From positions 140,564 through 197,212 of the forward strand of contig CAMYLC010000155.1 in NCBI GenBank assembly GCA_947259195.1: 56,649 nucleotides of DNA. The letters run 5' to 3'. Position 1 is the stretch's first letter. Every line of letters starts with the position of its first letter. The DNA comes from Thermoanaerobaculia bacterium. GTDB taxonomy: Bacteria > Acidobacteriota > Thermoanaerobaculia > Multivoradales > JAHEKO01. The notes under the pieces are model-generated. The model was not told where the DNA came from and did no database searches. It saw nothing but the letters and a program-made list of their open reading frames with translations. Positions 8,865 to 17,413 of this stretch are shown piece after piece. Position numbers and translations under genes: made by a program.

Positions 8865-9218
8865 TCAGTTCTGCTTGCGACCAGCACTTGTGACGAGCTT
8901 GCGCAAGCTGGTGTCCGGCATCGATTGGACTTGGCGAATGAGTTGAGCCATGAGGCGCGGCCTGCGGCGGATGACCTCCTGAAGGTCGCCGGCGACCTTG
9001 CCCGCCATGGCGAGTAGAACGTCGGGATCTTCATCCAGCTCACGGGCGAGGGCGCGGATCTTGGCCTCTGACGGTGGAGCCTCGCGCCCGCGCTCGACCT
9101 TGCTCAGGTAGGACGGCTCGACTCCGACGCGAGTGGCCACCTGGCGCACCGAATAGGTGCGGTCCATCTTCCTCAGGTCCTCGCGACGCCGTCGGATGTA
9201 GCTGCCGAATCGAGGCAT
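8865..9218 (-). CDS. XRE-family helix-turn-helix repressor
   Basis: 117 residues. Residues 8-70 are a Cro/CI-type HTH with S-V-R-Q-V-A-T-R-V-G-V-E-P-S-Y-L-S-K-V-E as helices 2 and 3. A conserved tail D-E-D-P-D-V-L-L-A-M-A-G-K-V follows, typical of a widespread XRE subgroup. The longer frame begins inside the operator, so ATG 9218 (M-P-R-F-G-S-Y-I) is the better start. No Shine-Dalgarno sequence is visible. With a -10 at 9230-9235 the transcript would begin about 5 nt before the ATG, so it may be almost leaderless. It is the first gene of a two-gene operon with the unknown protein at 7954, and autoregulation is likely. Confidence 0.88.
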   Translation of the reverse strand: MPRFGSYIRRRREDLRKMDRTYSVRQVATRVGVEPSYLSKVERGREAPPSEAKIRALARELDEDPDVLLAMAGKVAGDLQEVIRRRPRLMAQLIRQVQSMPDTSLRKLVTSAGRKQN

Positions 9219-9224
9219 TTCAAG

Positions 9225-9258
9225 TGTGTAGTGTATAGTAAACACTACACATATTCAA
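9225..9258 (-). promoter_or_regulatory. Palindromic operator over the promoter of the XRE operon
   Basis: A perfect 10-bp inverted repeat, TGTGTAGTGT (9225-9234) and ACACTACACA (9242-9251), flanks the 7-nt spacer ATAGTAA. Read on the minus strand, TTGAAT (9258-9253), a 17-bp spacer and TACACT (9235-9230) make a plausible -35/-10 pair, with the palindrome covering the spacer and the -10. This is the layout expected for autorepression by the adjacent XRE protein. The repeat is seen; its binding is inference. Confidence 0.72.
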
Positions 9259-9319
9259 CCCGAGACTCTTCTTGCCCACGCAGATCTTCCAGAGAGCCGA
9301 TTTCGGATAGTCTGCAGAG

Positions 9320-9949
9320 GTGCTGATCGTCTGCTTCTTGGCTGCTCTCGTGGCCCTCCTTCTGTGGTGCGAATCGAAGGGATGGCGCTCCGCAGCCTGG
9401 TTCACCAAGCCGCTGGCATCAGCTCTATTTGTCGCATTTGCCCTGCAGATGGGCGCTCGCCAAAGCGAGTATGGACTCTGGGTACTGGTGGCTCTGGTCG
9501 CGTGCTGGCTTGGTGATGTCCTGTTGATTCCCGTCCACAAAGGCTCTTTCAAGGCTGGGCTCCTGAGCTTCCTGGTCGGGCATGTCTGCTATTCGGTAGC
9601 CTTCCTGGTGCATGGAGTCGATGCTCGATGGGCAATGCTCAGCGCCGTCGCGCTGGCTTGCATCGCCTGGCCTGTTGGAGGGGTGCTTGTCAGGAGCGCC
9701 GATCGCAGCCTGCGCCGGCCGGTGGCTGCATACATCTTGGTCATCTCAGGAATGCTGGCCCTCGGGATAGGAGCCTGGGCCCGAGCCCAGGAGATGGTGT
9801 TCCTCATCGCTCCGGCCGCCTTCTATCTGTCCGACCTGGCGGTCGCCAGGAACCGATTCCTGCGGCCCGGTTTCGTGAATCGTCTGATCGGCCTGCCGCT
9901 CTACTATGCCGCTCAGCTTCTATTCGCCTGGAGCGTGAGTCTAGCCTGA
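9320..9949 (+). CDS. YhhN-family membrane protein (lysoplasmalogenase-like)
   Basis: 209 residues with about eight short hydrophobic helices, the size and topology of the YhhN/TMEM86 family. Family-like motifs include C-W-L-G-D-V-L-L-I-P (after helix 3), S-F-L-V-G-H-V-C-Y and F-Y-L-S-D-L-A-V-A near the C-terminus, with the two conserved Asp residues in G-D and S-D. Characterised members cleave the vinyl ether bond of lysoplasmalogens; bacterial members are mostly inferred. The start is GTG 9320 with a weak ribosome site. The last 9 bases overlap the 3' end of the convergent amidase remnant. Confidence 0.88.
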   Translation: MLIVCFLAALVALLLWCESKGWRSAAWFTKPLASALFVAFALQMGARQSEYGLWVLVALVACWLGDVLLIPVHKGSFKAGLLSFLVGHVCYSVAFLVHGVDARWAMLSAVALACIAWPVGGVLVRSADRSLRRPVAAYILVISGMLALGIGAWARAQEMVFLIAPAAFYLSDLAVARNRFLRPGFVNRLIGLPLYYAAQLLFAWSVSLA

Positions 9950-11568
9950 GATCTGGCTTGGCAGGGTGGTCCTGAATTCCGGGGCTCGGCGCTCTCCCGT
10001 GGCCTGCTCGAAGGCAAAGGCGTAGCGGAGGAGCTTCGGTTCGCTCCATGGCCGACCGAAGAAGGACAAACCGATCGGTAGCCCGTGGACAAAGCCTGAG
10101 GGTACCGTGATGTTCGGATATCCAGAGACGGCGGCAAGACTCGAACTGCCGCCGAGGAAGTGGTCGCCGTTGATGAGATCGGTCGTCCAGGCCGGCCCTC
10201 CGGTCGGCGCGACAATGGCGTCGAGCTGATGCAGGTCCATGACTGCATCGATTCCCTCATCACGAGTGGCCCGACGGCAGGTCGACAGTGCTTCGAGGTA
10301 GTCGGGGCTGGTCAGGTCTCCTTTGGTCTGGGCCTCGACAAAGATGTCCTGTCCGAAGAACGGCATCTCACGATGCGCATTCTCTTCGTTGAATCGGATG
10401 ATGTCGGCCAGGCCGCGGATCTTCGTGTCGTCGCCGAGGTCTGCGAGATACCGATTGAGACCGGCTTTGAACTCATATAGCAGTACCGTATATTCGGCGT
10501 CTCCAAATTTTCCACGAGTTGAGAAATCCACTGGATCGACCAACTCTGCACCCTGTCGTCCTATCGCTTCGAGCGCATCTTCGAGAACGGCATCGACCCC
10601 GGGATGGAATCCGAAATACTGGCGGGCGACTCCGATCCGCGCGCCGGAGAGCCCGCTCGGATCCAGAAACGTGGTGTAGTCGAGGGTGCTTCTTTCCTGG
10701 TTTCGGCTCGTTGCTTTGTCTGCCCGGTCGATACTCACAAGAGCTCCCAGAAGAGCCGCGGCATCTGCGACCGTTCTTGTCATCGGGCCGGCGGTGTCCT
10801 GCGAGTGGGAAATCGGAATGATCCCCGTCCGACTGACGAGACCGACCGTCGGTTTGACCCCGACCAGGCCATTGGCGTTCGATGGGCAGACGATGGAACC
10901 GTCGGTCTCAGTGCCGAGAGAGACGCTTGCCAAGCTCGCCGAGGTAGCTGCCCCGGATCCGGAGCTGGAGCCACATGGGTTTCGGTCCAGGGCGTAGGGA
11001 TCCACTCGCTCAGATTGGTCTTGCCCAGCAGTATGGCTCCGGCCTCGCGCAGACGATGCGCTACCTCCGAATCTCGAGGCGGGGTGCAGCCTTCGAGCGC
11101 CAGGGAGCCTGCCGTGGTGGACATTCGATCGGCAGTGGCGATGTTGTCCTTGAGGAGCACGGGAATACCGTGCAGAGGTCCACGCGGGCCCTTCGACTCG
11201 CGCTCCCTGTCGAGTTGGTCGGCTATAGCCAGGGCCTCCGGATTGACCTCGAGGATGGAGCGCAGCTCGGGACCCCGACGATCGACCGCTTCGATGCGAT
11301 CGAGGTACATCGCTGTGATGTCGTGTGCCGTCCATTGCCCTGATTCCATGGCCGCCTGCAGTTCGAGGACCGATAATTCCGACAACGCGAAATCATCGAC
11401 CCCGACCGGGGTCGGCGTCGAGTCATGGATCGGGGAGGCAGGTCCCTCCTGTCGAGAGCAGGTGAGGCCTCCTGTCAGCGCGGCGGCGGCACCGAGTGAG
11501 CCCGCTCCCAGAAGCTCACGTCGACTCAATCCGTATCCCATCCTCGATTTCTGTCTCGGCTGGACCAT
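9941..11568 (-). pseudogene. Amidase-signature protein, disrupted by a frameshifting deletion
   Basis: Two frames together encode one amidase. The N-terminal part starts at ATG 11568 (AGGAGAG upstream) with a Tat-like leader S-R-R-E-L-L-G-A-G. It runs through H-G-I-P-V-L-L-K-D-N-I (catalytic Lys) to G-K-T-N-L-S-E-W near 11002. Homology then resumes in another frame with D-P-Y-A-L-D-R-N-P-C-G-S-S-S-G-S-G, the Ser-rich catalytic signature. Intact relatives have about 20 residues between S-E-W and N-P-Y-A-L-D-R, so roughly 58-59 bases appear lost at about 10995-11005. The C-terminal half is otherwise intact to its stop, ending I-S-G. Either a recent inactivating deletion or an assembly error fits. 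Confidence 0.82.
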
Positions 11569-11718
11569 GATCACTCTCCTCAGTCTGGGTTTGGCGCTCT
11601 GGTAGGTCGAGGATCGCAGCATCCAGCGTCGCGATCAAGCGAGCGAGAGCGATCTTTCTGCTCGAGAAGCCACCCTCGAATAGCCGGGACGGTGGCTGAA
11701 TGACTGCCGGCTTCGCGT

Positions 11719-13095
11719 CTAGGGGAAGGTCTGCGACCAGGCGTCGGTGCTGGCCGATTCGAAGCCGTCGCGAAAGAAGAGCCCGGTTACTTCGTCGGCG
11801 CCAGCGTCAGGCGGATCGTCTCGCGGCTCCAGGTCGATGTCGCCATCGGCTATGCCGCTTGGTAGGGAGGTGCCGTTGTCGATCGGCCCAGCGGCGTCGG
11901 ATGTGAGATGCAGATCGCCGAGGGTGGGTTCGACAAACCAATCCAGTGAGGCGCCGGCAAGGTTGGTCGTCAGACTGGCAGCTGCGCCGTCGCGTGCTCG
12001 CAGGGTATGGCTGACGAGGTTGTTCGCGATCTCGGCCAGGGTATTCTCGAAGCGCCATTCAATCGACGACGATCTTGGAGTCTCGGTCGAGACAGCGCTG
12101 TTGTGATAAATACCCGTGCCGTGAGCTTGCTCCAGCCCGATGGCGGTGTCGAAGCCAGAGTCGGATTGAAACAGCCGGGAGTCCGCAGCCGTAATGAAGT
12201 TGTTGCGAATCACTCCGTCGTAGTGTCCAACGTAATCAACGCCGGGGTAGGGGTTGTCGGGATAGTCACGGCTGGTGCCGGTCGAGCCGAGACCGAAGCC
12301 GATTCCCCGAGCGCAGTCCAAGATGACGTTCTCCTCGACGATTGTGCCCCTCGAGGACGACCAGAAGTGGACTCCGTGCTCCGAGAGGCCTTCAGCGCAC
12401 CAGAAACCACGGATTCGATTGCGTCGAATCGCCCAGCCCCACGCCTGATGGGCATCAATGCCTCCGGTGTAGCAACCGCGGACCTGAGTCCGACCGGTGT
12501 CGGTGAGCTCGATCAGGCTGCACTCGATCGTTCCCAGGTCGGCATAGCCGCCAGAGACCGGATTGATCTTGATCGCCTGCTGGCCGGGATCCGTGATTCT
12601 GACATTGTGAATCGTCACTCCGGTGATGGGCTGACCGGACGGGCCAGAGATGTGAATCGGATGGTCGTAGGCTCGCTTCAGGGTCAGATCCGCGATCACG
12701 ACGTTCGAAGCGTGGATGCTGACCAGCTCGTTGGTGCCATAGGCACCGTCCAGAATCACGGCCTCCCGATTGCCGCTGGCCGAGCGGAGAGTGACGTTGG
12801 GAGTGTTGAAGGAAAGCCTATGACTGCCGTCGCCGCCGCTCAGGTCGTAGTAGCCATCGTGCAGGAGCAGAGTCGTTCCCGACGACGAGGAGCTGACGAG
12901 GCCCCGGAGCTGATCCGCTTGTGATGGTTGAATTTCAAGGATGGTTCCGGTCGGCGGGGCGAGCGGTGCGCAAGGTGGTTGACCGGCAGACGGGGACGCC
13001 AGGGCGAACAGAGCGGCGAGAAGAACCTGCGCCGCTACCCACAGAGAAAGGCGAGGGTCGAGGGATCTTGGCCTGAGATACGGTGAGGAAATCAC
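11719..13095 (-). CDS. Secreted right-handed parallel beta-helix protein with DGFES tail
   Basis: 458 residues with a signal peptide (L-W-V-A-A-Q-V-L-L-A-A-L-F-A-L-A then A-G-Q). The body carries repeated V-T-I-x-N-V-x-I and I-x-x-N-x-I strands typical of PbH1 repeats, as in pectate-lyase-like or chondroitinase-B-like folds, for example I-R-R-N-R-I-R-G, V-E-E-N-V-I-L-D and I-R-N-N-F-I-T-A. The end contains D-A-G-A-D-E, often seen closing such proteins. A short C-terminal tag follows, L-F-F-R-D-G-F-E-S ending W-S-Q-T-F-P, like tails of exported proteins in related bacteria. The longer frame is ignored because AGGAGGT lies 8 nt before GTG 13095 and the signal peptide starts there. The enzymatic activity is unknown. 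Confidence 0.85.
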   Translation of the reverse strand: MISSPYLRPRSLDPRLSLWVAAQVLLAALFALASPSAGQPPCAPLAPPTGTILEIQPSQADQLRGLVSSSSSGTTLLLHDGYYDLSGGDGSHRLSFNTPNVTLRSASGNREAVILDGAYGTNELVSIHASNVVIADLTLKRAYDHPIHISGPSGQPITGVTIHNVRITDPGQQAIKINPVSGGYADLGTIECSLIELTDTGRTQVRGCYTGGIDAHQAWGWAIRRNRIRGFWCAEGLSEHGVHFWSSSRGTIVEENVILDCARGIGFGLGSTGTSRDYPDNPYPGVDYVGHYDGVIRNNFITAADSRLFQSDSGFDTAIGLEQAHGTGIYHNSAVSTETPRSSSIEWRFENTLAEIANNLVSHTLRARDGAAASLTTNLAGASLDWFVEPTLGDLHLTSDAAGPIDNGTSLPSGIADGDIDLEPRDDPPDAGADEVTGLFFRDGFESASTDAWSQTFP

Positions 13096-13205
13096 TGGAA
13101 GAGACCTCCTGAAACAGCTGCGTCTGGTTACAACTCGAAGTGCAAGAGCTGGCCGGCGAAGCAAGTGCTCTGGCCGAGACATTAAGCGCTCGTGGGGTCG
13201 CAGAC

Positions 13206-13221
13206 TGTGATCTTCTTCACA
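13206..13221. promoter_or_regulatory. Perfect CRP-type site TGTGA-N6-TCACA
   Basis: TGTGATCTTCTTCACA matches the CRP half-site consensus exactly. It sits within an 8-bp inverted repeat, GACTGTGA (13203-13210) and TCACAGTC (13217-13224). A second small palindrome, CCCAGG-C-CCTGGG, follows at 13224-13236. The site lies between the beta-helix gene (starts 13095, minus) and the small membrane ORF (starts 13250, plus). A CRP/FNR-family regulator is inferred; none is encoded in the window. Confidence 0.55.
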
Positions 13222-13249
13222 GTCCCAGGCCCTGGGAAACGAGTCCGAT

Positions 13250-13516
13250 TTGCCCTGGAAACAAGCGGTGAAGCAGTATCTGGACGGTGGCAACTTCAAT
13301 GTCGTCGACCAGATGCTGCTCGCGTGGGGCACGGTGCTCACCCTTGGTGCGATCGTCCTGCTCAGCGAGAACCACCTCGACCAGGCCTGGATCTGGTCCG
13401 CGGCGCTAATGGCTACCCTGGCTACCTACGTCACTCGCGGAACACACCTTCTGCAGGACAACCTGAGGCTCGATCTCTCGGGCGTCTCGCTGCCGGCCTT
13501 GGAAGTTGGCGACTGA
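13250..13516 (+). CDS. Small two-helix membrane protein, hypothetical
   Basis: 88 residues with an amphipathic N-terminus and two hydrophobic stretches (about 22-40 and 45-62) separated by L-S-E-N-H-L-D-Q-A-W. The composition looks protein-like rather than random. The only start upstream of the conserved-looking part is TTG 13250, with a weak ribosome site, so the exact start is uncertain. It lies just downstream of the CRP-like palindrome and converges on the Topo VI A gene, whose stop is 33 nt away. No family recognised. Confidence 0.5.
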   Translation: MPWKQAVKQYLDGGNFNVVDQMLLAWGTVLTLGAIVLLSENHLDQAWIWSAALMATLATYVTRGTHLLQDNLRLDLSGVSLPALEVGD

Positions 13517-13548
13517 GGGTTCGGCATCCAAGCCTGATTCGCCCCAGA

Positions 13549-14661
13549 TCAGGGAAGGAAGGCCTTTTTGTTGGCCATCTTGCGAGGCAGGTACTCGTCG
13601 ATTACGAAGTTGAGACCGTGTTTGGCGAGCGCCTGTTGCTCGACGCGAACTCCCATCCGGATTTGTTTCTGCAGGGCCTCTTGCCAGGGTTTGTGATGCT
13701 GGATGAAGGGATCATTCTTCAGCGCGTCCTTGGCTCTCTTGATATCGACGTCCTTCAAGGGATGGGTGGGCAGATCGTACTCGTCGATGTCTCCAGGGGT
13801 GACACCTAGGAAGCGCGCCTGGGGGACGCAGAAGAACTCGTTCAGATGAGCGGCGTTGCCCGAGCCCGCCTTGAGAGTTCGGTAGATGTTGCTGTAGCCG
13901 TATGGATCGCCATCGACAAAGACGTACACGCTCAGTTGGTGGTCGTCGGCCAGGCGACGGATGAACCTCCTGCAGGCTCTCGTCGGCACTCCGCCGAGGG
14001 AGATCAGGATGCAGTTGGCCGAACGCCAGTAGGAGTGCTTGACCAGCCTCTGGAACATGCCGGCTGTTTCAATGGCCAAGATGTAGTCGGCGTTGGTTTC
14101 GAATTGCAGCTGTTCCACGGAAATGGGGATGGAGTAGGCGCCACTGCCGAATCGCGTGCAGTCGATGCGGAGCTTCTCGCCGGTGTCGCGATCGTGATCG
14201 ACGACGATGAGCTCTCCGGCAACATCTCCACCCTTTTCCTCTGGCACGAAGCCGAGCTGCTCCCGATTGACGCCAAACAGGGCCTCGACATCTTCGATCA
14301 CTGTGTCACTCTCGGGTTGCTCGTTGAACCGGGCATCGTCCCAGTTCTTGCTGACATAGTAGGCCTCTCGCTTGGTGGCCATATCGTCCGTCTCGATGAG
14401 CTCCTGGCTGAAGGCCATCATGCGGAGGGTCTGGGCAAAGGTCTTGACGGTCCCGACGGTCAGAGTTCGCTCCTTCTTCCGCCCCTTGATCTGGAAGTGC
14501 CCCTTCTCAGGGCGGTAGACGACGTTGGACAGGCTCCGGACAGGGAACTTCATGGCCGGGGTCTTGCGTTGCAGAATCTTGGTGCGGATTCCGCGAGCCT
14601 CGGTGCGAATCTTCTTGGCCACCGAGGTGGCTGCTGACTTTACCGGTGTCTTGGACGACAT
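13549..14661 (-). CDS. top6A: DNA topoisomerase VI subunit A (Spo11-like)
   Basis: 370 residues, the usual length for Topo VI A. The 5Y-CAP region has the catalytic tyrosine context K-R-E-A-Y-Y (Y101/Y102). The Toprim domain follows, with E198 in A-I-E-T-A and the D-x-D metal site V-D250-G-D252-P-Y-G. The cleavage subunit makes a transient double-strand break through the tyrosine and works as an A2B2 tetramer with the ATPase subunit to relax or decatenate DNA. The N-terminus is basic (K/R/T-rich). The gene starts 61 nt after the Topo VI B stop on the same strand, with GGAG upstream of ATG 14661. Catalytic residues are all present, so it should be active. Confidence 0.95.
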   Translation of the reverse strand: MSSKTPVKSAATSVAKKIRTEARGIRTKILQRKTPAMKFPVRSLSNVVYRPEKGHFQIKGRKKERTLTVGTVKTFAQTLRMMAFSQELIETDDMATKREAYYVSKNWDDARFNEQPESDTVIEDVEALFGVNREQLGFVPEEKGGDVAGELIVVDHDRDTGEKLRIDCTRFGSGAYSIPISVEQLQFETNADYILAIETAGMFQRLVKHSYWRSANCILISLGGVPTRACRRFIRRLADDHQLSVYVFVDGDPYGYSNIYRTLKAGSGNAAHLNEFFCVPQARFLGVTPGDIDEYDLPTHPLKDVDIKRAKDALKNDPFIQHHKPWQEALQKQIRMGVRVEQQALAKHGLNFVIDEYLPRKMANKKAFLP

Positions 14662-14722
14662 CCTCTGCTCCTTCGATACAGCTCGAATCTCTTCGCGAGG
14701 TAGAGTTATCCAGCAGGATTGT

Positions 14723-16339
14723 CTACATCTTACGGCTGCGGGCCAGCGTGTCGGTGAGAGTCTCGACGATCTCGGCTTCCTGCTTCTCGCTCAAGCCCAG
14801 TATGTCCTGCAGCGCGATCCCTATATGTGGAATGTACTTCTCGATGTAGGCCCGTTTGCGGTCGGCGTCGCGACGGCGCTGAGTGCGCCGTACGTGCCGG
14901 GCGAGCTGGCGCCCGACTTCCTGAAGAGCCAGCTTCATCTCGCGAACGATCTCGTCGTAGCCAGCCACCGCTTCCTTGCTCTCGCTGGTGAAGGGAACCC
15001 AGACGCTGGCTACATGGGCCATGAGGATCAGCGGCCCGGAGGGTAGAGCGCCGCGACTCTGCTGCAGCCCATAGGCCTTCCAGTTGGTCGACAATACGCT
15101 CTTGAACAGGGCACAGCCTCCCTGTTGGTAGAGCAACGGCACTCGATTGGCGAACCGGTAGAGCGACACGAGATCGTCGCTTGTCAGGTCACCACCGTAG
15201 GCCAGGCCGATCTCCACCTGAAAAGGATTGCCTCTGTAGACTGCGGGCGACCGGCTGACGGCGGCGTAGAAATCGGCGGCGATCTGTTCCTTCAGGCTGG
15301 CCAGGAGTCGTTCTTCGCCGATTGGGGAAAGGCAGTTCGTCGGTGGTGCCGGAATCCGCACCTGACGAATCGAGGCGATCAACTTCTCGGCTGCTTCAGC
15401 GGTGACCCTCTTCGGAGAGCTCCTCGGCTGGAGCTCGGCGCCCTCCACGATACGTTGAGCCAGTGTCGGTCCGACCCGACTGAACTCGGTCTGAAAGAAA
15501 CTGCTCAAGCGTCTTGCCTTGCTCTCCTTGAGCATGCGGAGGAGAAGTCCGACCTCGACTCCATGAGGATGGGGCTGGATCTCCAGGGCCTCGGGAGGCA
15601 AAGTGCTCGAAGCTCGCTGGAAGGCGAGGACCTCGCCCTCGGCTGGACCCTGGAAACGGATCTCCACATGAGGGTTTGCCAGCGCCGTTTGCCGCAAATA
15701 GGTCTCGACTCCATGGCGGCCTTTCTTGTAGGTGCCCTCCAGCTCGATGGCAACCCGGGTCCCGTGAGGGGCCTCCCAGTCGACCTCGATGTCCCTCTTG
15801 ATCACCGGTTGGTTGCGAAGGGTATCGATGACCAACTCGTAGCGATGGGCCGCCTGGCGACGGTTGGTGCGGCTCTCGATGACGATCGGTTTGCCAGTGG
15901 TGAGCTGGCCGTACATACCAGCGGCACTGATGCCGATGCCCTGCTGGCCGCGGCTCTGACGCAGGCGGTGGAACTTCGAGCCGTAGAGCAGCTTGCCGAA
16001 GATCTTCGGTACTTGTGCCTTGACGATGCCCGGACCATTGTCCGTCACTTCGATCCGGTATCGATTCTCGGCCAGGGCTTGGATCGTGACCTCCAGATCG
16101 GGGAGGATCCCGGCCTCTTCGCAGGCGTCCAGAGAGTTGTCGACCGCTTCTTTGATGGTTGTGAGCAGTGCCTTGGTCGGACTGTCGAACCCGAGGAGAT
16201 GTCGGTTCTTGGTGAAGAACTCACTGACCGAGATCTCCCGCTGTCGTGCCGCCATGCTCTTTGCAGTAGCCCGACGGCGAGGTGCCTTGGCCGTGCTCTT
16301 CGCCGGTGGAGCCCCGGATTGTGTGTTGTCCGGGGTCAA
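14723..16339 (-). CDS. top6B: DNA topoisomerase VI subunit B (GHKL ATPase)
   Basis: 538 residues. The GHKL ATPase domain shows the N-box [10 protein letters not shown] (63-72; E64, N68), the G1 box D-N-G-P-G (100-104) and the G2 box around [11 protein letters not shown] (131-141). Helical H2TH-like and transducer regions follow, including [11 protein letters not shown] with the switch lysine. The ATP-dependent subunit dimerises to pass a duplex through the break made by subunit A. The first ~30 residues are a basic Lys/Arg/Ala-rich extension. The TTG start at 16339 overlaps the TGA of the upstream HNH gene (TTGA), which supports that start by coupling; ATG at residue 29 is the alternative. 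Confidence 0.95.
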   Translation of the reverse strand: MTPDNTQSGAPPAKSTAKAPRRRATAKSMAARQREISVSEFFTKNRHLLGFDSPTKALLTTIKEAVDNSLDACEEAGILPDLEVTIQALAENRYRIEVTDNGPGIVKAQVPKIFGKLLYGSKFHRLRQSRGQQGIGISAAGMYGQLTTGKPIVIESRTNRRQAAHRYELVIDTLRNQPVIKRDIEVDWEAPHGTRVAIELEGTYKKGRHGVETYLRQTALANPHVEIRFQGPAEGEVLAFQRASSTLPPEALEIQPHPHGVEVGLLLRMLKESKARRLSSFFQTEFSRVGPTLAQRIVEGAELQPRSSPKRVTAEAAEKLIASIRQVRIPAPPTNCLSPIGEERLLASLKEQIAADFYAAVSRSPAVYRGNPFQVEIGLAYGGDLTSDDLVSLYRFANRVPLLYQQGGCALFKSVLSTNWKAYGLQQSRGALPSGPLILMAHVASVWVPFTSESKEAVAGYDEIVREMKLALQEVGRQLARHVRRTQRRRDADRKRAYIEKYIPHIGIALQDILGLSEKQEAEIVETLTDTLARSRKM

Positions 16340-17256
16340 CCGTGGAACACCTTCCGACGATGCCAGTCCAGGAAAGCCGGTCGGGGTCGATGTTCGAGCC
16401 TCTCGGGTGTCTTGATAGAAAGACCGTCGAGGGCAAGGTAGCCCTCGGAGCTGGCATGGTCCTGGTGCAGGAGGCCGCTCACTCGAATCCTCAACTCGTC
16501 GCTGAGAGTCAGATAGCCTCGGTCGAATAGTCGGCGTAGATCAGATCTGAGAAGAAGACCGTTGTCGATGCGGTGGAGTCCTCCCTGAGCCGGGGGACGG
16601 ATATGTGTGACTTCGAGAGCCGGAAGGGTGGCGTTGCCGGTCATGGCGCAACAGCGCTCATAGGCGTCGGTGACGAGAATCCGGAAGGCGCCGGGCCCGA
16701 GCCTGGGTGGCGCAACCGGAGGCTCACCGAACATCTCGGCCTGCGGGTCGAGTATTCGTCCAGTATGCAGCGCCGCCATCCGCATGCGGACTTCCTCCCA
16801 GAGCGATTTCCCGGTGCCGGTCGCGGTGTCGTATACCTTGCCCTGTACGATGCTCTTGGAGAAGTCTCTGGGAGGTTCCAGCCAGTCGGCTTCATCGAAG
16901 TAGAAGGGTCTCTCGAGGATGATCGAGCCGACGTCGTAGTCCTCACCTCGCTTCGCAGGCTCTCGCCGGTATTTCTGGATTCTCCGTCGGAGGGCTTCGG
17001 GAGTGACGGCTCCATTGCCCTCGCCGAAGACCTCCCAGGCGAGGCTTGCCGGCAACAGGGAGGCATGGGCGAAGAAGCCTCCGCCGACGATGAAGTGACG
17101 AGGGCTGTGCAGCTTGAACAGGAAGGGCTCTCCCGGTTGCAGAGCCTGGAAGCGTCTTCTTCCGCCCGGTTGTAGAAAGTTGATCTCATCCAGGTCCGGC
17201 CGAGTCCGCAGGAACTGGAACAGAGGGTCGTCGGTGACTGCGACGTAGATTCTCAT
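16336..17256 (-). CDS. HNH-type nuclease homologue with PUA/EVE-like N-terminal head
   Basis: 306 residues, resembling the predicted restriction endonuclease group (COG3440-like). The N-terminal half (1-150) includes [16 protein letters not shown] and I-V-G-G-G-F-F-A-H, suggestive of a PUA/EVE-like head that could read DNA or RNA modification. The C-terminal half (190-255) has an HNH-like core: C202-C203, H218 in E-V-T-H-I, G-G, N232 in N-G-L-L-L, then S-D-L-R-R-L-F-D. The residue where relatives usually have the second His (L-H-x-L-F-D) is Arg241 here, so nuclease activity may be altered or lost. It is the first gene of a unit with Topo VI B and A, overlapping Topo VI B by 4 bases. Confidence 0.8.
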   Translation of the reverse strand: MRIYVAVTDDPLFQFLRTRPDLDEINFLQPGGRRRFQALQPGEPFLFKLHSPRHFIVGGGFFAHASLLPASLAWEVFGEGNGAVTPEALRRRIQKYRREPAKRGEDYDVGSIILERPFYFDEADWLEPPRDFSKSIVQGKVYDTATGTGKSLWEEVRMRMAALHTGRILDPQAEMFGEPPVAPPRLGPGAFRILVTDAYERCCAMTGNATLPALEVTHIRPPAQGGLHRIDNGLLLRSDLRRLFDRGYLTLSDELRIRVSGLLHQDHASSEGYLALDGLSIKTPERLEHRPRPAFLDWHRRKVFHG

Positions 17257-17413
17257 CTCGCTGAGCGCTTTGTCTCCCGCTCAATGTACCGCTTTCGGCA
17301 GGCGAGGTCGATACCCTCTGCTGCTAACCAGGAATCGCGCAAGGCACGGCTGCAGGGACGACCACTCGCAACACTGCCACCGAGAATGAACTCAGCCGGA
17401 GAGAGACCGAGTC

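Noticed and set aside
13533..13553. CCTGAT/ATCAGG inverted repeat between the small membrane ORF and Topo VI A as a terminator
   Set aside because: The stem is only 6 bp, overlaps the Topo VI A stop codon and has no T-run.
15125..16441. 438-codon plus-strand frame opposite Topo VI B
   Set aside because: Shadow of a well-supported gene; no recognisable domain.
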